A stretch of DNA of 64,000 bases from Planctomycetota bacterium (GCA_020638735.1 JACKHZ010000016.1:6510-70509); one strand, 5' to 3'. Positions 7,343 to 18,480 are shown, counted from the stretch's first letter. Numbers and translations: made by a program. The notes: generated by a model from the sequence alone, not told the origin.

Positions 7343-8722
7343 GTGCGACTGAAGACGACTCCCGAGGACTTCCGCGTGCGCGAACTGCTCGAATGGGACG
7401 AGGTCCCGAGCGGCGCGTTCGTCGTGCACCGGCTGCACAAGGAGAAGCTCTCCACGCCGGAGGCGCTGTCGATCCTGGTGCGCGACGCGCAGGTCGATCG
7501 GGCGACGATCGCCTACGCGGGGCTCAAGGACCGACAGGCGGTCACCGACCAGTTCCTGACCATCGAGCGGCGCACCGTGGACCTGCGCCTGCCCAACCTG
7601 ACCGTCAGCCCGGTCGGCACCACCGACAAGCCGATCACCAGCAAGCAGAGCGACGGCAACGCCTTCACCATCGTCGTGCGCGACCTGCGCCCGACCGAGG
7701 GCGCGCAGCTGCGCCGCAGCCTGCCGTCGCTGGTCAAGACCGGGTTCCCCAACTACTTCGACGACCAACGCTTCGGCAGCCTGCGCCACGGCCAGGGGTT
7801 CCCGATGAAGAGCGTGCTGCAGGGCGACTACGAGCGCGCGCTGCAGCAGCTGGTCGCCGAACCTTCGCCGGTGGCGATCAGCGGTGACGTCAAGCTCAAG
7901 CGCGCGCTGCAGCTGCGTTGGGGCGACTGGATCGCCTGCGAACGCATCGCCCGCGGCCCGGCCTACGAGCCGCTGTTCCGCCACCTGGTGCACAAGCCGC
8001 GCGACTTCCGCGGCGCGCTGGAGTTCGTGCCGCTGCGGCTGCGCGTCATCCACGCCTTCGCCTTCCAGTCCTACCTTTGGAACCGCGCGCTCAGCAACCT
8101 GCTGCGCGGCGGCGTGCACGGCGCGCAGCGGCTGCGACTGTCGACGCTCGCCGGCGACCTGCTGGCGTGGAAGTACCTGTCGCCCGACCGCGAGCAGAAG
8201 CTGTCGGCGATGCGCACGCCGCTGTTCGGCGTCGACGGCGACGGCGGCAGCGAGCCGTTCCGCAAGGTGATGATCGAGGAGCTGCGCCGCGCCGGTCTGC
8301 GCCGCCAGGACTTCGTCGACAACGAAGTGCCGGGCATGATCTGGAAGCAGGAGCAGCGTGACGCGTTCGTCAAGCCGCGCGACGTCGCCGACGTGCGCAT
8401 CGAGCCCGACGAGATGAACCAGGGCAACGTCAAGGCGACGCTGTCCTTCTCGCTGCCGCGCGGCGCCTACGCGACGATGCTGATCAAGCGGCTGTTCGCG
8501 CCGAGCTGGTACTCGCGTTCGCCGGACCGCTTCGACGAACGCGGCCCGCGCCGCGGCGGTAGGGACGATCGTGACGACCGCGACGATGGCTACCAGCGTG
8601 ACGACCGCGACGATCGTCAGCCGCGCGATGGCGGCGGTCGCGGCGCCGGCCGCCACGGCTCGCTGCGCCCGCGCTCGGTGGTGCGCTACGACAACGACGA
8701 AGACGATCAGTACCTCGACTGA
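7343..8722 (+). CDS. truD: tRNA pseudouridine(13) synthase TruD with a Asp/Arg-rich tail
   Basis: 459 residues. TruD makes pseudouridine at tRNA position 13. The catalytic motif AGLKDRQAVTDQ (Asp about residue 63) and the TruD-specific NYFDDQRFGSLRHGQG are present, and the family insert region (LRVIHAFAFQSYLWNRAL) follows. The GTG at 7343 fits because the conserved 'KTTPEDFRV' begins at once. The last 60 residues are unusual: an RGG/RDD low-complexity tail (repeats of RDDRDD) followed by an acidic end. E. coli TruD is about 350 residues, so the tail accounts for much of the extra length. It may add RNA contacts; that is inference. Confidence 0.92.
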   Translation: MRLKTTPEDFRVRELLEWDEVPSGAFVVHRLHKEKLSTPEALSILVRDAQVDRATIAYAGLKDRQAVTDQFLTIERRTVDLRLPNLTVSPVGTTDKPITSKQSDGNAFTIVVRDLRPTEGAQLRRSLPSLVKTGFPNYFDDQRFGSLRHGQGFPMKSVLQGDYERALQQLVAEPSPVAISGDVKLKRALQLRWGDWIACERIARGPAYEPLFRHLVHKPRDFRGALEFVPLRLRVIHAFAFQSYLWNRALSNLLRGGVHGAQRLRLSTLAGDLLAWKYLSPDREQKLSAMRTPLFGVDGDGGSEPFRKVMIEELRRAGLRRQDFVDNEVPGMIWKQEQRDAFVKPRDVADVRIEPDEMNQGNVKATLSFSLPRGAYATMLIKRLFAPSWYSRSPDRFDERGPRRGGRDDRDDRDDGYQRDDRDDRQPRDGGGRGAGRHGSLRPRSVVRYDNDEDDQYLD

Positions 8723-8754
8723 TCCCGCCCCGAACATCTGCGACGACGACGGAC

Positions 8755-9624
<870 letters not shown>

Positions 9625-9699
9625 TCGCTCCGTGAAGATCGGCGCGGGGGCGGCGAGGCGCCGATTCCCGCGCTAGGCTGCTCCAGCAGAAGAGGCCCC

Positions 9700-11058
9700 A
9701 TGGAGCAGAGACGAGAGCCGGACGTTCCCCCCGAGCTGGTCCCGTGCGTCGAGTGCGGCGCCGGCAACGCCGCCAGCGCGGCGTTCTGCGTCGGCTGCGG
9801 CGTGTCGATGCGCACGAAGCGCTCCCGCGGTCCGCGGGCCGCTTCCGGCCGGCGACGCGCCACGCCCGAGCAGGTCGAGGCGTCGCGCGCCCGGCACGAG
9901 TTCGCCCGCATCAAGGGCTCGGTGCTGGCCCTGCGCGCGGTCTACTGGGCCGGCACGGTGCTCGCCGTCGTCTATCTGCTCATCGGCCTCGCCCTCGGCG
10001 CGGCGCTCGGCGGCGTCTGGGCCATCCTGCTGCCAGCGCTCGGCTGTCTGCAGCTCGGGCTGATGGTGGCCGGCGCGCTGCTGGTCGTGCGCGCGCCGCT
10101 GGCGTGGGCGATCGTCGGCGCCAGCTACTGCACCCTCGACGCGCTGCTGGTCTGGTGGCTCAACGACTTCGCCTTCCCGCCGGGCCTCGCCGTCCGGTTG
10201 CTGATGGTCGTCGCGTTCTGGTGCGTGGTCGGCCAGGCCGCCCGCGTGCAGCGATTGATGGCGGAACACCCCGAACTGCAGCTGGTGCGCCGCCGCATCG
10301 CGCCAGACCGACGGGCGATCGGCGGGGTCGCCGACGAGGCCAGGCAGCGCCGGGCCGACGAGCGGCGTCGCGCCACCGCGGCCCAGAACCGGCTGTTCGC
10401 GATCCTCGCGGCGGTGGCGGTGATCGGCATCGGCGCGGCGATCTACCTCAGCCTGCCGCCGGCCGCGGACGACACCGTCGCGCGGTTCGCCGAGCGTTGG
10501 GCGGCGGGGGACACCGCGGCCATCGGCAACATGTTCAAGGACGCGCAGCTGCGCCGCGACGGCGCGGAGCTGCGCGACGACCTGACGCAGCGCGGCTGGC
10601 TGCCGGCGCCACCGGCGCTGACGCTCGGAGAGCTGCAAGAAGACGGCGACGTGGCGATCGCCAGCTTCACGGGGCCCGGCGGCGGCGTGCGCGCGAAGTT
10701 CCGCCGCGACGCCGCCGGCTGGCACCTCGACGGCGTGACGCTGCCGCGCGTCGAGGTCACGGCGCTGCGGCCCGGCATCGACGCGTTTCGCGCCGCGTGG
10801 CAGGCGAAGGGCACCGAGGCGTTGGTGGCGATGTTCCGTCCCGACAGCCAGGCGCGGGCCGGCGCCTCGCTGGCGCGCATCCTCGACAAGCGCGGCTGGA
10901 CCGACGGGCGCCCCGCGCTCGGCGACGCCTCGCCAACCGGGACGGACCACCCGAAGGTGACGGTGCGCTTCGAGCTCGACGGCGACGAGCTGCAGGTGCG
11001 CTTCGAGTTCTGGCACCCGGAGTGGAAGGTCACCGGCGTGCGAATGCCGCGCGAGTGA
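9700..11058 (+). CDS. Zinc-ribbon membrane protein with duplicated C-terminal domain
   Basis: 452 residues, function unknown. Residues about 12-35 hold a zinc ribbon (CVECG then CVGCG). A cluster of about four hydrophobic helices spans roughly residues 85-180, and one more membrane segment (FAILAAVAVIGIGAAIYLSL) lies near 235-255. The soluble end contains two similar units, about residues 265-350 and 355-452: each begins with an 'F...W...G...MF' helix pair and ends in a strand pair with 'R.GW' and 'W.(L/V).GV.(L/M)PR'. The second units resemble small SnoaL/NTF2-like or 'DUF4440-like' folds, which I cannot confirm. Zinc-ribbon plus membrane layout suggests a cytoplasmic nucleic-acid or protein contact with an external sensor. 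Confidence 0.7.
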   Translation: MEQRREPDVPPELVPCVECGAGNAASAAFCVGCGVSMRTKRSRGPRAASGRRRATPEQVEASRARHEFARIKGSVLALRAVYWAGTVLAVVYLLIGLALGAALGGVWAILLPALGCLQLGLMVAGALLVVRAPLAWAIVGASYCTLDALLVWWLNDFAFPPGLAVRLLMVVAFWCVVGQAARVQRLMAEHPELQLVRRRIAPDRRAIGGVADEARQRRADERRRATAAQNRLFAILAAVAVIGIGAAIYLSLPPAADDTVARFAERWAAGDTAAIGNMFKDAQLRRDGAELRDDLTQRGWLPAPPALTLGELQEDGDVAIASFTGPGGGVRAKFRRDAAGWHLDGVTLPRVEVTALRPGIDAFRAAWQAKGTEALVAMFRPDSQARAGASLARILDKRGWTDGRPALGDASPTGTDHPKVTVRFELDGDELQVRFEFWHPEWKVTGVRMPRE

Positions 11059-11074
11059 GCGCGGTGGCGGCCGC

Positions 11075-11593
11075 TCAGCTGCCGGAGATCCAGCTCATCC
11101 AGAAGCCGTTCATCGCGACCTCGTCGGGCAGCTTCTGACCGGCGAGCTTCAGCGTCAGCGCGATCGCGCCGCGGTGGTGGGCCTCGTGCGACACCAGGTA
11201 GGTGAACCAGCGCGTCGGGCTCTTGCCGTGCATGTGCACCTTGGCCTCACCGCGCAGCGCGCGCTCGAGGAACTGCTCGACCTCCTTGCCCGACTTGGTG
11301 AACGCCGACTTCAGCTTGGCCTTGGTCGGCTTGTCCGGCAGCTCCAGCTCGTCGGCGGCGGGGCGGCGACCGTGTTCGAAGAAGAACAGCCAGCCGAGCC
11401 GCACCTGATGGCAGTGCAGCAGCTGGTTGGCGACGTCGCGGCCGCGCGTGCCGGGCGCCTGGGCGGTGACCTGCTTGCGCTCGAGCGACTGGATCAGCTG
11501 CAGCTGGATCGCGTTGTGGGTGCGCCACGCCGACAGCACGTCGGCGGCGGCTTGGGGCAGGGCGGGCTTCGGCGGCGCGGCGGGGGTCTTCAC
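11075..11593 (-). CDS. DinB-like metal-dependent four-helix protein
   Basis: 172 residues starting at a GTG (11593), because the upstream reading frame carries no family resemblance. The helix with HCHQVRLGWLFFFEHG and the later YLVSHEAHHRGAI supply the three histidines that bind a divalent metal in the DinB/YfiT fold. These proteins act as thiol transferases or remain uncharacterised; the substrate here is unknown. It faces the upstream membrane protein gene and is divergent from the secreted peptidase candidate, with 54 bases between their starts. Confidence 0.75.
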   Translation of the reverse strand: MKTPAAPPKPALPQAAADVLSAWRTHNAIQLQLIQSLERKQVTAQAPGTRGRDVANQLLHCHQVRLGWLFFFEHGRRPAADELELPDKPTKAKLKSAFTKSGKEVEQFLERALRGEAKVHMHGKSPTRWFTYLVSHEAHHRGAIALTLKLAGQKLPDEVAMNGFWMSWISGS

Positions 11594-11647
11594 TGCTGCG
11601 AGCGTAGCGGCGGGGCGCGCGCGACCCGAGCGATATGCTCGGCGGCG

Positions 11648-13213
11648 ATGAAGGCCCTCGCCGTGTGGTGTGTCCTGCTGCTCGCGAACGCGGTGGTGTC
11701 GCAGGAGGCGGGCAGTCGCTACCTGGTGGTCAAGGTCGCCCTCGACGCATCGCGCGACACCGACCGCGGCTTCCTCGCCGCCGCCGCCGCTGCGCAGCAG
11801 CGCCACGACGCCGCGACGTTCGACTGGGACGGCGCCGACTACGACGCGCTGGCCGCCGAGCTGCGCCTGAAGCAGCCCGAGAACGTGCTGTTCGTCACGC
11901 GCCCCGAGCACCTCGACGTCGTGCGCCATCGCCGCATCCTGCTGCTGACGAGCAAGCTCGACGACGACTGGTTCGTCGACTGCGCGTTCGGCTACCTGAC
12001 CGGCAGGGACGGCGACGCCTGCGAGCGCTTCTGGCAGCACATCGAGCAGCGGCGCGCACGCACCGACGAGAGCCGCAACTGGACCGCGCTGTCGGTGGCG
12101 TCGATGGACCAGTCGATGGTCTACCGCGACTCGCTCCCGGCGCTCGCCGAGACCTCTGGCTATCGCGGCGACCACTACTACTTCGGCACCACCGATCCGG
12201 ATCGCGAACGGGTGGTCGCGCAGGCGCTCGCCGCGACCGACACCGCCGACGTGCTGCACTTCAGCGGCAACGGCGACCCCGAGGGCATCTGGCTGTTCCC
12301 GGACCAGCGCAACCTGGAACGCGACAAGCACTGGCCGTACGACCCGGCGCGCGTCGGCGAAGATCCCGATGGGGTGATGCCGCGGTTGATGGCAGAGCGC
12401 TTCGCCGAACGCGCGTGGCGCGCGCCGATCGTCTGGAGCGGCACCTGTCACTCGGGCGCGGTCGATCGCGTGTTCGTCGAAGGCGACATCGTCTCGACCT
12501 TCGGCCGCGCCGAGCGCGTCACCGTGCACCGCTTGCCAGCCGGCCACAGCCTGGCGTTGGCGTGGCTGGACGCCGGCGCCGCGGCGCTGCTGGTGCCGAT
12601 CGCCGCCAACCACGGCATGAGCGCGTCGATGGAGATCGACTTCGCGCTGCAGCACGGCGCGTCGCTCGGCGAGGCGGTCAAGTCGTCGTGGGACGACGTG
12701 CTGCTGCAGGCCGAGGGCGAGCTGGCGCTGGACCTGCCGGTCGAAGGCGAAGCGCAGCGCCGCGGTGGCGAGCACGTCATGCAGGGCGGCGGCGCCAATC
12801 GCGTGCTGCTCGGCGATCCGGCGCTACGACCGTTCGCGGCGACGACGAACGCCAGCGAGACGGTCGTGGTCGAGCGCCGCGGCGAACGCGGCGGCATCGT
12901 CACCGTCACCTGGGCCGCCGGCTGGCACCCACACGGCTGGGACATCTACGGCGTCGATCGCGCGCGCGACTGGCGCGCGGTCGCGCGCGTCGACGCGGCG
13001 ACGCTCGGGCTCGAAGGCGTCGCCGACGGCGCCGCGCTCGACGTGCAGGTCACCGCGACCGGCGACGGCGACGTGGAGTTGCCGTACACGCTGCAGCGCT
13101 GCGCCATCGAACGCCACGCCGGCAAGGTCTGGCTGCACCTGCAGGCCAACGCCCCGCGTGCGCAGGTCCAACGCAAGGCGGCGACGGTGCGGTTCGCGGT
13201 GGCGCCGAGGTAG
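11648..13213 (+). CDS. Secreted caspase-fold (C25/CHAT-like) candidate cysteine peptidase
   Basis: 521 residues with a clear signal peptide (MKALAVWCVLLLANAVVSQE). The centre has the look of the gingipain/CHAT branch of caspase-fold peptidases: a strand ending in a histidine (ADVLHFSGNGDPEGIW), then a strand ending in the likely nucleophile (IVWSGTCHSGAVDR), and downstream the phrase NRVLLGDPALRPF, which in gingipain-type proteins closes the catalytic domain. The usual H-G motif reads 'GNG' here, so the dyad assignment is tentative. A C-terminal beta-rich stretch (about residues 415-521) resembles the immunoglobulin-like domain behind C25 catalytic units. It would act outside the cytoplasm on unknown proteins. 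Confidence 0.62.
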   Translation: MKALAVWCVLLLANAVVSQEAGSRYLVVKVALDASRDTDRGFLAAAAAAQQRHDAATFDWDGADYDALAAELRLKQPENVLFVTRPEHLDVVRHRRILLLTSKLDDDWFVDCAFGYLTGRDGDACERFWQHIEQRRARTDESRNWTALSVASMDQSMVYRDSLPALAETSGYRGDHYYFGTTDPDRERVVAQALAATDTADVLHFSGNGDPEGIWLFPDQRNLERDKHWPYDPARVGEDPDGVMPRLMAERFAERAWRAPIVWSGTCHSGAVDRVFVEGDIVSTFGRAERVTVHRLPAGHSLALAWLDAGAAALLVPIAANHGMSASMEIDFALQHGASLGEAVKSSWDDVLLQAEGELALDLPVEGEAQRRGGEHVMQGGGANRVLLGDPALRPFAATTNASETVVVERRGERGGIVTVTWAAGWHPHGWDIYGVDRARDWRAVARVDAATLGLEGVADGAALDVQVTATGDGDVELPYTLQRCAIERHAGKVWLHLQANAPRAQVQRKAATVRFAVAPR

Positions 13214-13346
13214 CGGTGGCGCCGAGGTCGGGAGCATCGACCCCGCAACTCCCCGCGGATGCGTCAGGAGTTGCCGTTGCCGCTGCCCGCTCGCCGGTGC
13301 GGCGCAGCCGCACTCGCGGCACACCCAAGCCCTGCCAGGCGCTGCT

Positions 13347-13367
13347 CTCACCCGCGCAGCGGGTGAG
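13347..13367 (-). terminator. Hairpin directly behind tRNA-Arg
   Basis: A perfect 9-bp stem (13347-13355 with 13359-13367) with a GCA loop abuts the tRNA CCA end on the minus strand. There is no T-run after it, so termination or 3'-end protection are both possible. Confidence 0.5.
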
Positions 13368-13444
13368 TGGCACGCCTGTCAGGAGTTGAACCTGAAACCT
13401 CCTGATCCGTAGTCAGGTGCTCTATCCAATTGAGCTACAGGCGC
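13368..13444 (-). tRNA. tRNA-Arg (anticodon ACG)
   Basis: On the minus strand the acceptor arm pairs GCGCCTG with CAGGCGT, the anticodon stem CCTGA/TCAGG encloses CTACGGA with anticodon ACG, and an encoded CCA follows a G discriminator. The A34 would be deaminated to inosine and read CGU, CGC and CGA. Confidence 0.94.
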
Positions 13445-13610
13445 GCGTTTGGGGCGGGGACGCTAGCGCCCCTCGCGCCCCGGCGCAAGCACATTTCCTC
13501 GGGCTTCCCTGGCAGCGCCCGCGCCCTGGATCCGGGCCGCCGGGATCGCTAACTTGCTCGCCCCGATTCGCCCGGCGCGCCCGCCGCCTCCCCGACAACT
13601 CCGCGCAACC

Positions 13611-15191
<1,581 letters not shown>

Positions 15192-15238
15192 TCCGTCGCT
15201 CGCGCAGCGAGCAACGCGAGCAACGGAGTATCGGCAAC

Positions 15239-15495
15239 TACGGTCCAGTGGGGCTCGGCGTGTTGTTGCTCGGTCGGCAGGAGGTCAACGTGCCGGCGTT
15301 CGGCGGCACGCTGGTGCCGTCGCCCGACATCATGACGACGCTGGTCGGCAGCGGAACGGAGATCGTGCAGGACGCGAGTTGGCCTGCGCCGTTGCCCCCC
15401 CCGGGGCGCAGGTCTGGTGCCAGGCGGCGTTCCTCGACGCCACGGCGCCGCAGGGGCTGTCGGCCAGTGACGCGGTCCGGGTGACGCGGCCGTAG
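15239..15495 (+). pseudogene. Decayed C-terminal remnant of a 'GSGC'-module secreted protein
   Basis: This otherwise empty 350-base gap translates, in two frames, into the same kind of C-terminal domain found in the proteins at 18480 and 27382. The first frame (15239 to about 15402) gives 'GVLLLGR..VNVPAFGGTLVPSPD'; the second (to the TAG at 15493) gives 'AQVWCQAAFLDATAPQGLSAS'. The switch falls at a run of eight C residues (about 15395-15402). No start codon or N-terminal part is present. It is either a gene fragment left by deletion or a sequencing-truncated gene; the missing front half argues for a true remnant. The remaining 45 bases before the next gene hold nothing recognisable. Confidence 0.6.
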
Positions 15496-15543
15496 CGCGG
15501 CGCAGTGCGCGCCTGGCGGCTCGAGGCCCGCCACCCCGGCCAA

Positions 15544-16863
15544 TCAGCGGCCGAAGACGCGCGCCGCTGCCGCCAGCACATGGGGCCCCGAGACGACCTC
15601 GCGCACCACGCCGTCGCGGTCGAGCAGCAGCGTCAACGGTACGGTGTGGACGCCGCAGCCGGTGGCCAGCTCGTGCCAGCCCGGCCGACTGCGGTCGAAG
15701 AAGTGCAGCTGGTCGGGGGTGGCGTGCTCGGCGAGGCAGTTGCGAAGCGAAGCCAGGTCGTGGTCACAGCTGACGCCGACGACGGCGAGCCCCGGATACA
15801 GCGCCTGGATCACGCGCAGCTCGTCGAGCGCGGCGAGGCTCGGCGCGCACCAGCTGGCCCAGAAACAGACCAGCACGTTGCGGCCGCGCAGCGACTGCGT
15901 GCCGAAAGGCCGGTCGTCGACCAGGCGGCCCACCAGCTCGAGCGGCTGGCCGATCAGGCGGCGGGGACCGCTTGCGGCGAGCTCGGCCGACCGCAGCAGG
16001 ACCCGGTTCAGGTCGTCGCTGTGCAGAGTTGCGCAGATCCGGGCGGCTTCGGCGACCGACAGATCGGCCGTTTCGAGCCAGCGCACGACGCTGCCTTCGA
16101 TCGCGGTCAGCTCGGGTATCGCCGCCGCCAGCGCCGTCAAGGCGGCGTGGCGCGCGGCCTCGTCGCCGGTCGTGATGCGCACCGCGAGCAGCTCGGCCGT
16201 AGCGATGCCGTCGCCGGCCGCGGCGCGGGCCCGCAGCGCGTCCATCACCTGCTCGTCCCCGAGCACGGCGCCGTAGACCTCGAACTCGACGATGCGCGCC
16301 CCGAACACCGCCTCGTCCGGGTGCTGGTGGTGCAGCGCCAGGATCCGACGAATCACCGGGATGGCCTGGGCGGCCACTTCCTGGCGGCGTCGGGCATCGT
16401 GCAGCTCGGCCGGCGACGTCGGCATCGCCGCGTGGAACGCGTCGAGCAGCGCCTGGGCCTGCTCCCGGATCCGCGGTCCGGCGAGTTCCGGTTGCGCGCG
16501 TAGCCACCAGCCGGCGCCGACCGTGCACAAGAGCAGCGCGGCGGCGGCGAGCAGCCACCGGCGCCATGTCGGGGGGCGAGGCCCCGTCTGGCGAAGTCCC
16601 GTCTGGCGAAGTCCCGTCAGCCGAAGTCCCGTCGGGCGAAGCGGCGGGCACGTGTCGCGAGCAGGCTCCGCGAGCGCGGCCGCCGCGTCGACGCGCGTCG
16701 CCGCCGCGTCGAGCTCGTCGTCCGCTGCGTCGGCGATGCGCGCCGCGAGATCGGGGGCGCGGTGCGCACCGAGCTGCTGTTGCAGCAGGTGGTCGAGCAG
16801 CGCGTCGGCGGCCTCTTCGAGCTGCTCGCGCTGCGGCGACGATCGTTGCGGGGAGTCGTTCAT
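15544..16863 (-). CDS. Membrane-anchored TlpA-like protein with a single active-site cysteine
   Basis: 439 residues. An N-terminal cytoplasmic part of about 95 residues contains a five-residue repeat (TGLRQ-type, four copies), a transmembrane helix follows (about 97-117, WLLAAAALLLCTVGAGWWLR), then a helical region and a C-terminal TlpA-type thioredoxin domain (about 300-439). The active site reads FWASWCAPS, so the second cysteine of CxxC is replaced by serine. It starts two bases after the ECF sigma gene, the place where anti-sigma factors usually sit, so it may be the membrane sensor that holds the sigma factor. It is a paralogue of the gene at 17416; both share the 'VGVSCDHDLASLR' block. 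Confidence 0.75.
   Translation of the reverse strand: MNDSPQRSSPQREQLEEAADALLDHLLQQQLGAHRAPDLAARIADAADDELDAAATRVDAAAALAEPARDTCPPLRPTGLRLTGLRQTGLRQTGPRPPTWRRWLLAAAALLLCTVGAGWWLRAQPELAGPRIREQAQALLDAFHAAMPTSPAELHDARRRQEVAAQAIPVIRRILALHHQHPDEAVFGARIVEFEVYGAVLGDEQVMDALRARAAAGDGIATAELLAVRITTGDEAARHAALTALAAAIPELTAIEGSVVRWLETADLSVAEAARICATLHSDDLNRVLLRSAELAASGPRRLIGQPLELVGRLVDDRPFGTQSLRGRNVLVCFWASWCAPSLAALDELRVIQALYPGLAVVGVSCDHDLASLRNCLAEHATPDQLHFFDRSRPGWHELATGCGVHTVPLTLLLDRDGVVREVVSGPHVLAAAARVFGR
16583..16642 (-). repeat. 15-bp in-frame tandem repeat inside the TlpA-like gene
   Basis: Four consecutive 15-base units (consensus CCCGTCTGGCGAAGT on the plus strand) occupy 16583-16642; the first two are identical and the others differ at two to three bases. 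They encode four five-residue repeats just before the transmembrane helix, so copy number could change without breaking the frame. Confidence 0.85.
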
Positions 16864-16865
16864 GG

Positions 16866-17393
16866 TCAGGGTTGATCCTCGCCGTTCACTCGCCGCAGCA
16901 CGCAGCGCCGCAGCGCGTCGCGCACGCGCCGCAGGAACGCCTTGACGCCGTTGGCGCGCATGCCGAGTCGTTCGGCGATCGCTTCGCGGGAAGCGCCCGC
17001 CGCGTAGTGCAGCTCGAGCAGCTGCCGCGCGCGACCGTCCACCTGCTGCAGGCAGCTGCGCAGCGCCAGCAGCCACCCCGAGCCGTCGTCGGCGCCGACG
17101 AGAGCCAGCGCGCGCGCGGCGATCGCCGCCTCGAGATGGTGGCTGCGGCGGCCCTCGCTGCGCAGGTGCATTCGCCACAGGTTGTCGAGCGCTGCGCGCA
17201 GCCACGCGGCGGCGCGCTCGTCAGGTTCGCCGTGCACGCCTTTGCGAACACCGGCCATCAGGGCCTCTTGCACGAGATCGTCGGCGAGGTCGGGCGCCGC
17301 GCCACGCAGGCGCACGTAGCGCCACGCTCGTACCTGATGTCGCCGCACCCATGCCTCGATCGCGTCACGCCGTTCGTCCCGCTCACGCGGCAT
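16866..17393 (-). CDS. ECF-type RNA polymerase sigma factor
   Basis: 175 residues from the ATG at 17393; an ATG at 17447 would add 18 residues and overlap the upstream gene by 32 bases. Region 2 is seen as DAIEAWVRRHQVRAWRYVRLRGAAPDLADDLVQEALMAG near residues 10-50, and region 4 as the late helix-turn-helix (GASREAIAERLGMRANGVKAFLRR). It would direct RNA polymerase to a stress regulon. It sits between two TlpA-like genes in a four-gene leftward run, and the gene two bases downstream is the likely membrane regulator. Confidence 0.82.
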   Translation of the reverse strand: MPRERDERRDAIEAWVRRHQVRAWRYVRLRGAAPDLADDLVQEALMAGVRKGVHGEPDERAAAWLRAALDNLWRMHLRSEGRRSHHLEAAIAARALALVGADDGSGWLLALRSCLQQVDGRARQLLELHYAAGASREAIAERLGMRANGVKAFLRRVRDALRRCVLRRVNGEDQP

Positions 17394-17415
17394 GGCGTCG
17401 GCGGTGCATCGCGGG

Positions 17416-18480
17416 TCAGTCGGCGAGGAGGCGTCGGAGCTGGGCATCGAGGTCCTTGCTGGCGTCGATGCTACGCAGCACGCCGGCGCGGTCGATCAGG
17501 AAGAGCCTCGGGATCGTGTCGATGCCGGCGGCGGTCGCCGCCGGATGCCACTTGCCGTCGGCGTAGAGCTGCGGCCAGTCGACCTCCCGGTGGTCGGCGA
17601 GGAAGCCGCGCAGCGCGGCGAGGTCGTGGTCACAGCTGACGCCGACGATCGCCAGCGCGTCGCCGTGCTCACGGTGCACGCGCAGCAGCTCCGGCAGCGC
17701 CTTGAGGCAGGGGCCGCACCAGGTCGCCCAGAAGTCGACCAGCACCACCTTGCCGCGCAGCGAGGCGGTCGAGAACGGGGCGCCGTCCGGGGTCGTGCCG
17801 GCGAGCACGAACGGCTTGTCGAGCAGGCGGCCGGGGTCGTGCATGGCGCGTTCGGCGACGGCGCGCAGATTGTCGGCGAGCGCGGTCGCGCTGGTCTGCG
17901 CGGCGATCGCGCGGGCCTCGCGTTCGTCGAGGCCGGCGGCGACGACCAGGCACTGCACGGCGCAGGCGGAGGCGGTGCTCTTCTGCGCGGCGGCGTCGGC
18001 GTCTACCGGGCGGTGCAGCGCGCTCGCGCACGCTTCGACGGCCTGCGCGCGCGGCCGGCCGTCGGCGGCCAGGATCAGGTCGGCGGTGTGCAGCAGCAGC
18101 CCGGCGTCGGCGTCGCCGTCGTCGCGCAACGCGCCGAGCGTCTCGCGCAGGGGCGCGTCGCCGAGCACCAGGGCGTAGACCGTGAACTCGTGCACCCGCG
18201 GCGCGACCATGCAGTCCGGATGCAGCAGCGCGTGCTCGCGGATGCGGCGCAGGATCGGCAACGCGGACGGCGCCAGCTGTTCTCGCACCTTCAACGAGCG
18301 CAGCTCGGTCGGATCTCTCGGCATCACCCGGATGAACGCATCGACCAACGCCTGGGTGCGTTGGGCGACGTCGCCCGAGACCGGCGCCAGGCCGGTCGGC
18401 GGCACCTGGGCGACGGCCGGCGTCGCCGGCAACGCAGCCAGGGCGCAGAGCGCCGGCAGCTTGCGCAGCAGCGCGCGCAT
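17416..18480 (-). CDS. Periplasmic TlpA-family thiol-disulfide protein
   Basis: 354 residues with a signal peptide (LRKLPALCALAALPATPAVAQ). The middle is helical and matches the paralogue at 15544; the C-terminal thioredoxin domain (about residues 215-354) holds an intact CxxC active site (DFWATWCGPCLKALPELL) and the conserved cis-proline region DTIPRLFLIDRAG. It probably reduces disulfides in secreted proteins. Its ATG overlaps the stop codon of the secreted-protein gene upstream by one base (TGATG), implying coupled translation. Confidence 0.85.
   Translation of the reverse strand: MRALLRKLPALCALAALPATPAVAQVPPTGLAPVSGDVAQRTQALVDAFIRVMPRDPTELRSLKVREQLAPSALPILRRIREHALLHPDCMVAPRVHEFTVYALVLGDAPLRETLGALRDDGDADAGLLLHTADLILAADGRPRAQAVEACASALHRPVDADAAAQKSTASACAVQCLVVAAGLDEREARAIAAQTSATALADNLRAVAERAMHDPGRLLDKPFVLAGTTPDGAPFSTASLRGKVVLVDFWATWCGPCLKALPELLRVHREHGDALAIVGVSCDHDLAALRGFLADHREVDWPQLYADGKWHPAATAAGIDTIPRLFLIDRAGVLRSIDASKDLDAQLRRLLAD

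Noticed and set aside
5920..7455. Open frame of 511 codons on the minus strand through the RluA-like gene
   Set aside because: It has no family motif and overlaps an RluA-type gene with intact catalytic motif; its distal part covers the RNA candidate, whose folding explains the conservation-like pattern better.
13214..13367. Small gene between the peptidase candidate and tRNA-Arg
   Set aside because: Frames here are short continuations of neighbours with no start signal or motif; only a tRNA-adjacent hairpin is supported.
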